A program made the position numbers and the translations under genes. From NCBI GenBank assembly GCA_020853105.1, contig JADYZM010000007.1, forward strand, positions 1 to 64,000: a stretch of 64,000 bases of DNA. The letters are read 5' to 3'. Origin of the DNA: Flavobacteriales bacterium. Its GTDB lineage: Bacteria; Bacteroidota; Bacteroidia; Flavobacteriales_E; Vicingaceae. Below are positions 43,901 through 51,135 of this stretch, one piece after another. Each line of letters starts with the position of its first letter. Position 1 is the stretch's first letter. The notes under the pieces were generated by a model, which worked only from the letters and a program-made list of their open reading frames with translations, searched no databases and was not told the DNA's origin.

Positions 43901-46550
43901 AAGCGTGGGTGGTGGTTCTGGAAATTATAACTACAATTGGAATTCTAACCCTACTCAATCAACTGCACTCGCAACAAATCTTTTTGCAGGAAACTATACT
44001 ATTGTTGTTACTGACCAAAATGGCTGTGTTGATTCAACTAATGTTAATGTAACGGATTTAGGTAGTCCTACAGTAACAATACCAACTACTACAAATGTTA
44101 GCTGTAATGGAGCTGCAGATGGTACTGCAACAGCAAATGTTACAGGTGGTACTACTCCATATACCTATTCTTGGAATACTAACCCGGTTCAAAATACAAT
44201 TACTGCAACAGGTTTAAATGCACAAACCTATTCAATAACAGTTACTGATAGTAATGGTTGTATTGCTTCTGCATCAACTACAATTCAACAGGCAAATGCA
44301 TTAATTGCTGTTATTGGCACACCAATACCTGTGAGTTGTAATGGAGGTACTGACGGTGAAGCTACAGTAATGGTGGCTGGTGGAATTTTACCATATTCAT
44401 ACACTTGGAATGATGCTGCTACACAAACAACAACTACAGCATCAAACTTGACTGCTGGAACATATATAGTAACAGTTGCCGACAGTAATAACTGTACAGC
44501 TCTAGATACAGTTACAATCATTGAACCTGCTGTATTGGTTGTAGGATTAGATTCATTGAAGAACATCAACTGTAATGGAGGCTCTGATGGATTTATTGAT
44601 ATTAATGCAACCGGAGGTAACTTTCCATATATTTCTTATGCATGGACACCAAATATCAGTTCTGGTCAAACCGCTTCAGGATTAACACCTGGTACATATT
44701 CAGTTATTGTTACTGATAATAAAGGGTGTACAGCAACAAACAACTATACTATAACTGAACCAACTGCATTAGTAATAACCTTGTCAAGCAATCCTTCAAC
44801 GTGTGGAAATAGCAACGGTAGTGCTCAAGTATCATCAACAGTTGGCGGAACTTCGCCATATTCATACAATTGGAATGATCCATCTAACCAACAAACAGCT
44901 TTGGCATCAAATTTATCTGCAAATCTATATACTGTTACAGTTAGAGATAACAACAACTGTACAGTAACAGATACAATTTCTGTAATTGATCTTGCAGGCC
45001 CTGTGATTGATTCGATTGTAAAAACTAATGTAATTTGTTTTGGAGAATCAAATGGTACAGCTACAGTACATGCCTCAGGGAACGGATTAAATTATTTGTG
45101 GAATCCATCATCTCAAATATCACAACAAGCAACAGGTTTACCAATTGGTGTTTATACAATAACAGTAACAGATATAAATGGTTGCACAGCATCACAAGGC
45201 GGAATAACAATTTCTCAACCCACAGCACTTACTGCTGATATAAATATGCCAGCAACTGCTTGTTATGGGCAAACTATCCAACTATATGGAATTGGAGGTG
45301 GCGGAGTTCCTTTTGCTCCTCCAGCAAGTTCATACACAGTATTATGGGGGCCTCCATTTAGTACAACAACCCCTGGTCCTTTGTTTGATACTGTAACTTC
45401 AAATACTACATATAACATTGTGGTTCAAGATGCAAATGGATGTACAAAATTCTATAACGAAAGTGTTGTTGTTGGACAGCCATTAAATATCACTTCCTCA
45501 AACAAACAAATTTGTTTGGGAGAATTTGCTGCACTATCTGCATCAACAACCGGAGGAAACACAAATAATACTTTTAATTATTATTGGAATGAATATGACT
45601 CAACGTCGGGTACTTATACTACCCCTACGGGCGTTATAAATCCGATGGATTATCCACATGTTAATCCTACACAAACAACAACATACATGGTTTATGTAAG
45701 TGACGGCTGCTCAAGAAACGATTCTACTTTCTTTGTTGTAACTGTTAAAGACACAAGTATTGTTTTGATTACTTCAGATATTGAAGAAGGTTGTGTTCCA
45801 TTAAAAGTTAAGTTTTACACATCTTCAAGTGATAGTAATTTAACATACTCATGGGATTTTGATGGAAATGGTTCTATCAATCAAACAACTTTACTGGATT
45901 CTACAACATATACCTACACAAGTTCAGGAATATATGAAGTTTACCTAACAGTTACGAATTCTGATGGTTGTAAATCGTTGATAAAGAAACCAAAAAATAT
46001 ACAAGTACATGAAAACCCTGTAGCTGATTTTGTTCCTAACCCTGATATTGCTACTATTTTGAATCCTGAAATTCAATTCACTGATATATCATCATCAGAT
46101 GTAATCAATTGGGAATGGTATTTTGGAGATGGTGAAACGGATTTAACAAATCAGCACCCTCTTCACGAATACTCAGACACAGGACATTATGCAGTAACAT
46201 TAATCGTATCGAACTTGTATTGTACAGATACTGTTATGAAATATGTTATAATCAAACCGGATATTTTCTTTGCAATTCCAAATACATTTACACCAAATGG
46301 TGATGGATTAAATGATATTTTTAAACCAGGAACTTTGGTTGGTGTTTCGCCAAACGATTATAATTTTTTAATTTTTGACAGATGGGGAGATAAAATTTGG
46401 GAAGGACATGACTTAAATTCAGGATGGGACGGTAAAGCAAATGATGGAAGTGAAATAGCTCAAACCGGTACTTATGTGTGGTTAATTAAACTAAAAGGTA
46501 TAGATGGGCTGGTCAGAGAATATAGAGGACATGTTAATTTATTAAAATAA
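37923..46550 (+). CDS. Giant SprB-like surface adhesin, T9SS type B cargo
   Basis: I choose ATG at 37923 (M-K-K-K-H-L-K..., signal peptide to about Y-T-Q); ATG at 37914 adds M-I-L. The layout is: a CUB domain (about 32-143; S-G-T-F-Y-D-S-G-G...W-D-Y-L-Y-I-Y-N-G), a second beta region (to about 390), five nearly identical Ig-like repeats of about 65 residues (39115-40105), then about 22 SprB-type repeats of about 77 residues (to 45230; each with C-x-G...G-G-x-x-P-Y-x-Y-x-W...G-x-Y-x-V-x-V-T-D-x-x-G-C), a divergent unit, two PKD domains (W-D-F-D-G-N-G; W-Y-F-G-D-G) and the type B C-terminal domain (N-T-F-T-P-N-G-D-G-L-N-D-I-F). SprB of Flavobacterium is the moving adhesin of gliding. No SprF homologue follows this gene. 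Confidence 0.92.
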   Translation: MKKKHLKLSWIVIFFLFTFHAYTQTYSPGSNNSYNTCSGTFYDSGGSGGNYGFSQNYTVTFCSNNGQPIWLNFTSFQTENTWDYLYIYNGSTTGAPLMGTYTGTNSPGVVVASGTCITVRFTSDASVAYAGWAATVGCGTPPPPPPCTPSAPTNFPPGCSTALPFCTGSTVTFPNSTGTGSAGTYDCLFTTPNPFWYYLEIATPGNIDISIQQVNGGGGGLDVDFALMGPYTSVAAACANPAAGCVEDCSYSASATETANITGAQVGEVYMLLLTNYANQAGTISFSQTGGAGATDCSIVNPTCDISNVTATPSACNASNQYSVSGQVTFTDPPASGTLTVTSSCGGSQTFNAPFTSPLAYNITGIAANGAACNVTATFSADAACTYTRNYSSPSVITPTFNAVGPYCNGAAIPALPTTSTNGITGSWAPAINNTATTTYTFTPTVGQCATTTTLTITITPKTTPTLNAVGPYCNGAAIPALPTTSTNGVTGTWAPAINNTATTTYTFTPTAGLCANTTTLTITITPKTTPTFTAVPPICSGDALAALSTTSNNGVTGTWSPAMNNTATTTYTFTPTAGLCANTTTMTITVNPKVTPTFAAVGPYCTGDAIPALPTTSTNGIPGTWSPAINNTTTTTYTFTPSVGQCANTTTLTITVGPKVTPTFTAVTPICSGAALSALPTTSTNGVTGTWSPAINNTATTTYTFTPTAGLCANTTTMTITVNPNPVVSATADSVLCNGGSTGSATVTSVTNSVGPYTYTWNSAPVQNTATASGLPIGSYTVTVRDNNTLCQGQATVQVYQPTLLTSTENHVNPTCAQGTNGSATVSPSGGTLPYSYSWNTSPIQNTVTATGLTQGTYTATVTDGNGCVTTAISNIVDPAGMVLGTSMTPADCGMPTGTATVNVNSGGSGNFSYSWNTIPVQNVATATAIPAGTYIATVTDNTFGCVSTDTITVTTTVGVTANTVLINDALCNGSNDGKAYAYPTGGTSPYTYSWNSTPVQNNDTLTAGNGTYTVTITDNVGCTGTATITIGQPTAVSASISGSTNETCLGANNGTATASGLGGTGSYTYSWNTTPVQTTQTATGLAPGGYIVTITDANLCSSTANITINTGSSMTATHTYTNVSCFGGTNGSINVTVGGAPGVITYNWMPGNIASEDPVGLAAGTYTLTASSMGCSVNDTVTISQPTQIVAVIDSVSDVVCTGESTGNIYASASGGTGTLTYSWNTTPIQNTPIASDIPLGSYVLTVTDSLGCQNTINANVNEPAPFAVNLGSVAAYCSLNQGTIWAFPTNGVAPYIYMWDTASVNIGSTDTIHGLYPGTYNIQVQDANNCKFFGNVSVVGSPAGTATISTTTDVSCFNGNDGAATVSVSGAFPAYTYLWDAAAGNQITNPATNLQAGTYSVVVTDSLGCVMNTSTTINEPLVLSTTSTQGNTVCPNSCDGTATTTPTGGTSPYSYLWNDPSTQVTATAINLCQGTFTVQINDANGCSISDSLTISNPLAMNVDSVVFAANCNQSDGAAEAFVSANGQAPFTYEWTDGTNTLSTTYQLTGVVAGTYYVTATDFYGCTVTIPVTIPNMAGPQIDSTSKVDVLCFGDNTGSATVHVSGGTMPYSYIWDDALSQTNPSAVNLIAGSYIVNVTDGNGCNLSTSVTISQPTQMVLSSGNIDPTCFGYSDGAVYVNTVGGITPYSYSWNDALAQTNDTATGLNQGNYTVTVTDANGCIQTANATLTDPAIFTVNVTGTDVSCFGGNDGTAVVSENNGVSPFTYLWSDVSAQSTQTATGLIANTYTVTATDNSGCVANGSVTINEPSELILSLDTSLDVSCYGLSDGFASLDVIGGTGAYTFTWDLNGNLVSTFQSPNNLSAGTYSVTVTDGNGCTDQIFVTINQPSVFTASFVAVNALCAGDNSGYAYVLPSGGVAPYSYQWNAAAALQQTDTAFNLIAGTYGVDVTDSNGCIIPITGIVINQPQPLTMTTSTVSSTCGNNNGEASVSVGGGSGNYNYNWNSNPTQSTALATNLFAGNYTIVVTDQNGCVDSTNVNVTDLGSPTVTIPTTTNVSCNGAADGTATANVTGGTTPYTYSWNTNPVQNTITATGLNAQTYSITVTDSNGCIASASTTIQQANALIAVIGTPIPVSCNGGTDGEATVMVAGGILPYSYTWNDAATQTTTTASNLTAGTYIVTVADSNNCTALDTVTIIEPAVLVVGLDSLKNINCNGGSDGFIDINATGGNFPYISYAWTPNISSGQTASGLTPGTYSVIVTDNKGCTATNNYTITEPTALVITLSSNPSTCGNSNGSAQVSSTVGGTSPYSYNWNDPSNQQTALASNLSANLYTVTVRDNNNCTVTDTISVIDLAGPVIDSIVKTNVICFGESNGTATVHASGNGLNYLWNPSSQISQQATGLPIGVYTITVTDINGCTASQGGITISQPTALTADINMPATACYGQTIQLYGIGGGGVPFAPPASSYTVLWGPPFSTTTPGPLFDTVTSNTTYNIVVQDANGCTKFYNESVVVGQPLNITSSNKQICLGEFAALSASTTGGNTNNTFNYYWNEYDSTSGTYTTPTGVINPMDYPHVNPTQTTTYMVYVSDGCSRNDSTFFVVTVKDTSIVLITSDIEEGCVPLKVKFYTSSSDSNLTYSWDFDGNGSINQTTLLDSTTYTYTSSGIYEVYLTVTNSDGCKSLIKKPKNIQVHENPVADFVPNPDIATILNPEIQFTDISSSDVINWEWYFGDGETDLTNQHPLHEYSDTGHYAVTLIVSNLYCTDTVMKYVIIKPDIFFAIPNTFTPNGDGLNDIFKPGTLVGVSPNDYNFLIFDRWGDKIWEGHDLNSGWDGKANDGSEIAQTGTYVWLIKLKGIDGLVREYRGHVNLLK
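39115..40105 (+). repeat. Five tandem Ig-like coding repeats of about 195-198 bp
   Basis: Each unit encodes P-x-C-x-G-x-A-x-x-A-L-x-T-T-S-x-N-G...W-x-P-A. A 74-bp stretch is identical at 39618-39691 and 40014-40087 (396 bp, two units apart), which suggests recent recombination or conversion. Confidence 0.9.
40106..45230 (+). repeat. About 22 SprB-type coding repeats of about 230 bp
   Basis: Repeats of about 76-80 codons share the Cys...Trp-Asn...Thr-Asp...Gly-Cys frame. They differ much more from each other than the Ig-like units do, and are therefore older. Confidence 0.88.
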
Positions 46551-46551
46551 T

Positions 46552-46579
46552 AAAGGAGGTCAAGAGACCTCCTTTTTTT
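46552..46579 (+). terminator. Strong intrinsic terminator after the adhesin gene
   Basis: A perfect 10-bp stem (AAAGGAGGTC, AAGA, GACCTCCTTT) followed by a T-run, immediately after the stop at 46550. Confidence 0.95.
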
Positions 46580-46634
46580 ATTTTAAACAATGGAAATAAT
46601 TAACAATAAAATGTTGAAATTTAAGGAGACCCAC

Positions 46635-46665
46635 TTGTTTCAAAAATTGAAAACAGTTAACTTTG
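46635..46665 (+). promoter_or_regulatory. Promoter for the small gene at 46672
   Basis: TTG at 46635-46637, a 20-base spacer and TAACTTTG at 46658-46665 match the phylum consensus closely. The ATG at 46672 is 6 bases past TTTG, indicating a leaderless message. Confidence 0.65.
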
Positions 46666-46671
46666 CGTTTG

Positions 46672-46941
46672 ATGAGTAACGACATTCGACAACATATTTC
46701 AAATCAAAAAGGACTTTTAAAAAGCGAATTAAGCATCAATGATTTGAGAGAATTTGAATATAAAGGAATCGTATTAACTACTCAACAAAGATTAGCTGTA
46801 ATAAATTTTGACAGATACAGAATAAAACAATTAAACAGCCAAACCACAGAACAAAAATTTCATCAAAAATACATGCAACTTCAAGTGATGGCAAATTTAT
46901 CCCCCTTTGAAGAATTTTTGAAAGAAGAGTATTTTTTGTAA
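46672..46941 (+). CDS. Small hypothetical protein
   Basis: The ATG at 46672 gives 89 residues, without a signal peptide or membrane segment: M-S-N-D-I-R-Q-H-I-S-N-Q-K-G-L-L. It is rich in Gln, Lys and Glu and predicted mostly helical; the C-terminus is acidic and aromatic (F-E-E-F-L-K-E-E-Y-F-L). A TTG three codons upstream is possible but lies in the promoter's TTTG region. I do not recognise the family. The close promoter match supports that it is expressed. Confidence 0.65.
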   Translation: MSNDIRQHISNQKGLLKSELSINDLREFEYKGIVLTTQQRLAVINFDRYRIKQLNSQTTEQKFHQKYMQLQVMANLSPFEEFLKEEYFL

Positions 46942-46964
46942 TTTTATCTCAAAATCAAAAGTTT

Positions 46965-48050
46965 ATGAAAAAAAATATTTTTGCTGCATTACTATTTATT
47001 AGTATGTCGTTTTGTTCAATTGCTCAACCTGTTTTAACACAGAGTAACCATATTATTCCTTTCTTAGATTCAACACTTTACTATGTTGCAGATACAAATT
47101 CGGTTTTAAATGACACAACAGGAGCAGATATAGTGATTGACTATGCTTATTTAAGAGGATACGGTGTTACACAAAAAGCGTACTATATTGACCCAACAAC
47201 CACACCACAAACATCAGATTTCCCTACAGCTACTTTAGCCGAGCAAACCAGTCTATCTACCCAAAATGTAATATATTCATTGAGTACATCTACTGAAATT
47301 AAAAATTTAGGTTTCGTTGCTGATATTACTGGTTTTGGTGTAACAACAGCTAAATACAATACAGATCCGGAAGAAATTATAAGATTTCCTTTTGCTTATG
47401 GTGACTCATACACTGATCCTTATGCAGGAGTTTTTAGTGTAAATACCGGTTTTGGTACAGTAAATACCAATGCTGCAGGGAATGTAACCGTTCAAGCAGA
47501 TGCTTGGGGTAAATTAGTATTAGAAACAATTACAATTGATTCTGTTTTACGCATAAAAAGAGTTGAGAATATGGTAACAGACCCAATTGTAATGCCTTCA
47601 CCACTACCAACAATATCACCTATCACAGTAGATGTTTCTATGGTTAATTATTACAAACCCAGCTTGAGCAAAGCTCCATTAATTTCTTTTGTGGTTTCAT
47701 CATACTCTCAAAACGGTTCAGTTGTACAAAGTAACAAAACAATTTTGTCGCAATACCCAATGAGTTTTGTTTCAGTTGAAGAGATAAAAATTGCGGAAAG
47801 CATCAGTATTTTCCCAAATCCAACAAACGGAAATTCTTCTCTTTCAATACAACTTGAAAAACCAACACAAGTGAAAATTGAAGTGCTTAATTTATTAGGT
47901 CAGCAAGTTTTTGAAATTCAAAACAAAACGCTTCAAAGCGGAAAACACAATGTGAATTTTGAATTATCAGGATTATCATCAGGAACATATTTGGTTTCTA
48001 TACTACTAAACAATAAAACAAAAATTGCTAAGAAATTAATTCTTGAGTAA
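46965..48050 (+). CDS. Secreted protein with T9SS type A sorting domain
   Basis: A signal peptide (to about residue 20, C-S-I-A-Q) leads a 361-residue protein. The middle (about 25-270) is beta-rich without a known catalytic motif. The C-terminal 80 residues (I-S-I-F-P-N-P-T-N-G-N...L-G-Q-Q-V-F...G-L-S-S-G-T-Y-L-V-S-I...K-K-L-I-L-E) form a type A T9SS domain, so it is exported across the outer membrane and probably anchored at the surface. A 7-bp hairpin (48054-48073) follows its stop, but without a T-run. Confidence 0.9.
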   Translation: MKKNIFAALLFISMSFCSIAQPVLTQSNHIIPFLDSTLYYVADTNSVLNDTTGADIVIDYAYLRGYGVTQKAYYIDPTTTPQTSDFPTATLAEQTSLSTQNVIYSLSTSTEIKNLGFVADITGFGVTTAKYNTDPEEIIRFPFAYGDSYTDPYAGVFSVNTGFGTVNTNAAGNVTVQADAWGKLVLETITIDSVLRIKRVENMVTDPIVMPSPLPTISPITVDVSMVNYYKPSLSKAPLISFVVSSYSQNGSVVQSNKTILSQYPMSFVSVEEIKIAESISIFPNPTNGNSSLSIQLEKPTQVKIEVLNLLGQQVFEIQNKTLQSGKHNVNFELSGLSSGTYLVSILLNNKTKIAKKLILE

Positions 48051-48187
48051 TTCCATTCAACAATTTTTGAATGCTATAAAAAGTTTATTCTTCTCAGAAT
48101 TAGACAATTCTTATCAATTTCTTAAAAATTCGGTAATCTAATTGTAGAATGAATAAATTTGTGTTCCGTTGATAAAATATTCTCTAC

Positions 48188-48826
48188 ATGGAAAAAGCAT
48201 TCTATAAAAGTTTGATTGACAACAACAGAGCATGGGTTGAAAGGCGTTTATCACAAGATTCCGAATATTTTACAAAGTTAGCTCATGGGCAACAGCCACC
48301 TTTGTTATGGATTGGTTGTGCAGATAGTAGAGTTCCGGCAAATGAACTTATTGGCGCCCAGCCCGGTGAAGTTTTTGTTCATAGAAATATTGCTAATATG
48401 GTAATCCATACTGATATGAACTTGCTGAGTGTTTTGGATTATGCTGTTAATACTCTAAAAGTAAGACATATAATAGTTTGTGGTCATTATGGTTGTGGTG
48501 GAATCAGAACTGCAATGGGAAATCAGCATGTAGGCATAATTGATAACTGGATTTTACATATAAAAGATGTTTACCGTTTTCACAAAACCGAATTAGATAA
48601 TATTCAAGATTTCGACAAACGGTTCGACAGATTTGCTGAACTTAATGTAATTGAACAAGTTTATGATTTGGCAAAAACGTCAATCGTGCAAAACGCATGG
48701 GAATCAAAACAAGAACTTCATATACACGGTTGGATATATAATATTGGCTCCGGACTGGTTCAAGACTTAAATGTTAATTTTCATGATAACAATGACTTGG
48801 ACGAAGTTTATCAATTAAACTTTTAA
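48188..48826 (+). CDS. can: Beta-class carbonic anhydrase
   Basis: The 212-residue enzyme interconverts CO2 and bicarbonate. The zinc ligands and catalytic dyad are visible: C44, D46 and R48 in W-I-G-C-A-D-S-R-V-P, and H100/C103 in C-G-H-Y-G-C-G-G. The E-V-F-V-H-R-N-I-A-N segment follows. The length fits the E. coli Can type. A TAAATTTG element at 48154-48161 may be its promoter. The palindrome at 48843 lies 17 bases after its stop. Confidence 0.96.
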   Translation: MEKAFYKSLIDNNRAWVERRLSQDSEYFTKLAHGQQPPLLWIGCADSRVPANELIGAQPGEVFVHRNIANMVIHTDMNLLSVLDYAVNTLKVRHIIVCGHYGCGGIRTAMGNQHVGIIDNWILHIKDVYRFHKTELDNIQDFDKRFDRFAELNVIEQVYDLAKTSIVQNAWESKQELHIHGWIYNIGSGLVQDLNVNFHDNNDLDEVYQLNF

Positions 48827-48842
48827 TTCATATAAGTTATTT

Positions 48843-48860
48843 TTATGACAGTAGTCATAA
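48843..48860. promoter_or_regulatory. CRP/FNR-like palindrome TTATGAC-N4-GTCATAA (copy 2)
   Basis: It has the same 7-base arms as 18641-18658, with spacer AGTA. It lies between the carbonic anhydrase stop and the acyl-CoA dehydrogenase promoter, about 90 bases upstream of the predicted start of the latter. Confidence 0.55.
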
Positions 48861-48928
48861 CTTTTTCAATTCTCAATAAAATCTCACAAAATAACTGAAG
48901 CAACAGTTTTTTCTTTCCTTAGAATACC

Positions 48929-48936
48929 TACTTTTG
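48929..48936 (+). promoter_or_regulatory. Promoter -7 element for the acyl-CoA dehydrogenase
   Basis: TACTTTTG matches TAnnTTTG and ends 14 bases before the ATG at 48951. Confidence 0.55.
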
Positions 48937-48950
48937 CCAAAAAAAATATT

Positions 48951-50147
48951 ATGGCAGAAGATAGATTTCAAGCACCGGATTATTATAATCTAGATGAGTT
49001 GTTAACTGAAGAACATAAATTAATTAGAGAAACTGTTCGGGCATGGGTAAAGAAAGAAGTTTCTCCAATTATTGAAGAATACGCACAAAAAGCACAATTT
49101 CCTAAACAAATAATAGCCGGCTTAGCAGAGGTAGGCGGATTTGGTCCCTATATTCCTACAGAATATGGAGGACCTGGATTAGACCAAATATCCTACGGGC
49201 TGATTATGCAAGAATTGGAACGATGTGACTCGGGAGTTCGGTCAACATCTTCTGTTCAAAGCTCATTGGTTATGTATCCTATTTGGAAATACGGCAACGA
49301 AGAACAAAGAAAAAAATACTTACCAAAACTAGCAACAGGCGAATTTATAGGATGTTTTGGGTTAACAGAACCCGACCACGGTTCAAACCCGGGAGGAATG
49401 ATTACCAATTTCAAAGACATGGGCGACCATTATTTATTAAATGGGGCTAAAATGTGGATTACTAATGCACCTATAGCTGATATTGCTGTTGTTTGGGCAA
49501 AAAATGAACAAGGGAGAATTCACGGTTTAATTGTAGAACGTGGAATGGAAGGATTTACTACTCCTGAAACTCATGATAAGTGGTCGTTACGAGCTTCTGT
49601 TACAGGAGAATTGGTATTTGATAATGTTAAAGTTCCTAAAGCTAATTTATTACCAAACAAATCGGGATTAGGAGCTCCACTTGGTTGCTTAGATTCTGCC
49701 AGATATGGAATAGCATGGGGAGCAATTGGTGCAGCAATGGATTGTTATGATTCAGCACTTCGCTACTCTAAAGAAAGAAAACAATTTGGGGTGCCAATCG
49801 CGTCGTTTCAACTCACTCAAAAAAAATTGGCTGAAATGATTACAGAAATTACAAAAGCACAGTTATTAACATGGAGGTTAGGTGTATTGCGTAACGAAGG
49901 TAAAGCAACTTCAGCCCAAATTTCAATGGCAAAACGAAACAATGTGGATATGGCTCTTAAAATTGCTAGAGAAGCTAGGCAAATTCATGGAGCAATGGGT
50001 ATTACAGGAGAATATTCCATAATGCGACACATGGCTAATTTAGAATCGGTTGTTACTTATGAAGGTACTCACGATATTCATTTACTAATAACAGGAATGG
50101 ATGTTACTGGATTAAGTGCATTTAAAAACGATGGGACTCAGTTTTAA
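48951..50147 (+). CDS. gcdH: Glutaryl-CoA dehydrogenase-like acyl-CoA dehydrogenase
   Basis: The 398-residue FAD enzyme has the acyl-CoA dehydrogenase N-, middle and C-terminal domains. C-F-G-L-T-E-P-D-H-G-S-N-P is the flavin-binding segment, and the catalytic base is Glu371 in T-Y-E-G-T-H-D-I-H, the form typical of glutaryl-CoA dehydrogenases. R-S-T-S-S-V-Q-S-S-L-V also fits GCDH. This enzyme oxidises and decarboxylates glutaryl-CoA to crotonyl-CoA in lysine and tryptophan breakdown. No other enzyme of that pathway is close by. It has its own promoter and a strong terminator. Confidence 0.9.
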   Translation: MAEDRFQAPDYYNLDELLTEEHKLIRETVRAWVKKEVSPIIEEYAQKAQFPKQIIAGLAEVGGFGPYIPTEYGGPGLDQISYGLIMQELERCDSGVRSTSSVQSSLVMYPIWKYGNEEQRKKYLPKLATGEFIGCFGLTEPDHGSNPGGMITNFKDMGDHYLLNGAKMWITNAPIADIAVVWAKNEQGRIHGLIVERGMEGFTTPETHDKWSLRASVTGELVFDNVKVPKANLLPNKSGLGAPLGCLDSARYGIAWGAIGAAMDCYDSALRYSKERKQFGVPIASFQLTQKKLAEMITEITKAQLLTWRLGVLRNEGKATSAQISMAKRNNVDMALKIAREARQIHGAMGITGEYSIMRHMANLESVVTYEGTHDIHLLITGMDVTGLSAFKNDGTQF

Positions 50148-50160
50148 TAAATTAATACGT

Positions 50161-50206
50161 TTTAAACAAAAAAAGACAAGAAAAATCTTGTCTTTTTTTG
50201 TTTAAA
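50161..50206. terminator. Bidirectional terminator with perfect 20-bp arms
   Basis: The arms 50161-50180 and 50187-50206 are exact inverted copies (core GACAAG / CTTGTC, flanked by A7/T7 and TTTAAAC / GTTTAAA) around the 6-base loop AAAAAT. It includes the stop codon of the M23 gene (50202-50204) and serves both convergent genes. Confidence 0.93.
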
Positions 50207-51068
50207 ACAGCATGTATTCTTCTGGATTTAGCGGAATACCATTAAACCACAATTCAAAGTGCAAATGAGGACCTGAAGAAAACTCTCCTGTATTTCCCAC
50301 AATTGCAACAACATCACCGGCTTTTACTTTATCGCCTTGCTTTTTATGTAAAACTGAATTGTGTTTGTAAATAGAAATTAAATCATTGCTGTGTTGAATT
50401 TCAATCACATACCCAGTTTCTGAAGTCCACTCAGCAAAAATAACTGTACCGTCCAAGGTTGCTTTAATCGCTTCATTTTTTGGAGCAACCAAATCAACTC
50501 CAAAATGCTGTTTTTTAGGATTAAATTGTTCGGTTATAATTCCTTTGATGGGATTAAAAAATATTAAACTACTGATACTGTTAGGTGTTCTTCCTGCAGA
50601 TTTAAAAAGATTGTATTTTTCTTCTGTTTCTATCATAACTCTCAGAAGTGAATCTTGAGGAATTTTTTCATTGATAATATTTTTATAATTTATTGTTGAA
50701 TCGATGAATACAGAATCATTAAACATTATAGGCTCACCTTGAATAATTCGGTTGATATTATCCAAATACTGTTCTTTCAATTTTAATGTTCTTTCAAGCG
50801 AGTCTAAACGCAAAGTGTTTTCAATACCTGTTTTTCTGATGGTTACATCGGTATATCCCGGTATAAATTCACGAAGAGGAGTAAATGCAATTAGAACAGT
50901 AACTAATACAATCAAAAACAAAGTTCCAACGCCAAAAACAGTATAGACATTTAATCGCGATAACTTAAAACTGAGTTTTTCTTCAAAAGTTTCATCATTC
51001 AGAATAACAAACCGATACTTGTGTTTTAGTTTGCTGACCTTTTTTTTATTTTCTTCTGAAACACTCAT
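50202..51068 (-). CDS. M23-family (LytM-type) metallopeptidase
   Basis: The 288-residue protein has a short cytoplasmic N-terminus, one transmembrane helix (about 37-60), a coiled-coil stretch and a C-terminal peptidase_M23 domain (about 185-285) with zinc ligands in H-F-G-V-D-L-V-A-P and the H-x-H motif G-P-H-L-H-F-E-L. It acts on peptidoglycan cross-links, or activates amidases if catalysis is lost, though all visible ligands are present. The promoter matches the consensus well. Confidence 0.94.
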   Translation of the reverse strand: MSVSEENKKKVSKLKHKYRFVILNDETFEEKLSFKLSRLNVYTVFGVGTLFLIVLVTVLIAFTPLREFIPGYTDVTIRKTGIENTLRLDSLERTLKLKEQYLDNINRIIQGEPIMFNDSVFIDSTINYKNIINEKIPQDSLLRVMIETEEKYNLFKSAGRTPNSISSLIFFNPIKGIITEQFNPKKQHFGVDLVAPKNEAIKATLDGTVIFAEWTSETGYVIEIQHSNDLISIYKHNSVLHKKQGDKVKAGDVVAIVGNTGEFSSGPHLHFELWFNGIPLNPEEYMLF

Positions 51069-51087
51069 TTGATGAAGTTAATGAGTT

Positions 51088-51117
51088 CAAAATTAGCTTT
51101 TTTAAGTGTTAATACAA
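51088..51117 (-). promoter_or_regulatory. Promoter for the M23 peptidase gene
   Basis: On the minus strand, TTG (51117-51115), a 19-base spacer and TAATTTTG (51095-51088) form a consensus Bacteroidota promoter 20 bases upstream of the ATG. Confidence 0.65.
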
Positions 51118-51135
51118 GTTTATGGTTTGAATGAC

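Noticed and set aside
39115-45230. Regularly spaced repeats considered as CRISPR or satellite DNA
   Set aside because: The unit lengths (about 195 and 230 bp) are whole codons and encode Ig-like and SprB-type protein repeats in one open frame.
48054-48073. Hairpin CATTCAA-N6-TTGAATG as terminator after the T9SS type A gene
   Set aside because: The stem is AT-rich and no T-run follows, so it is not supported as an intrinsic terminator.
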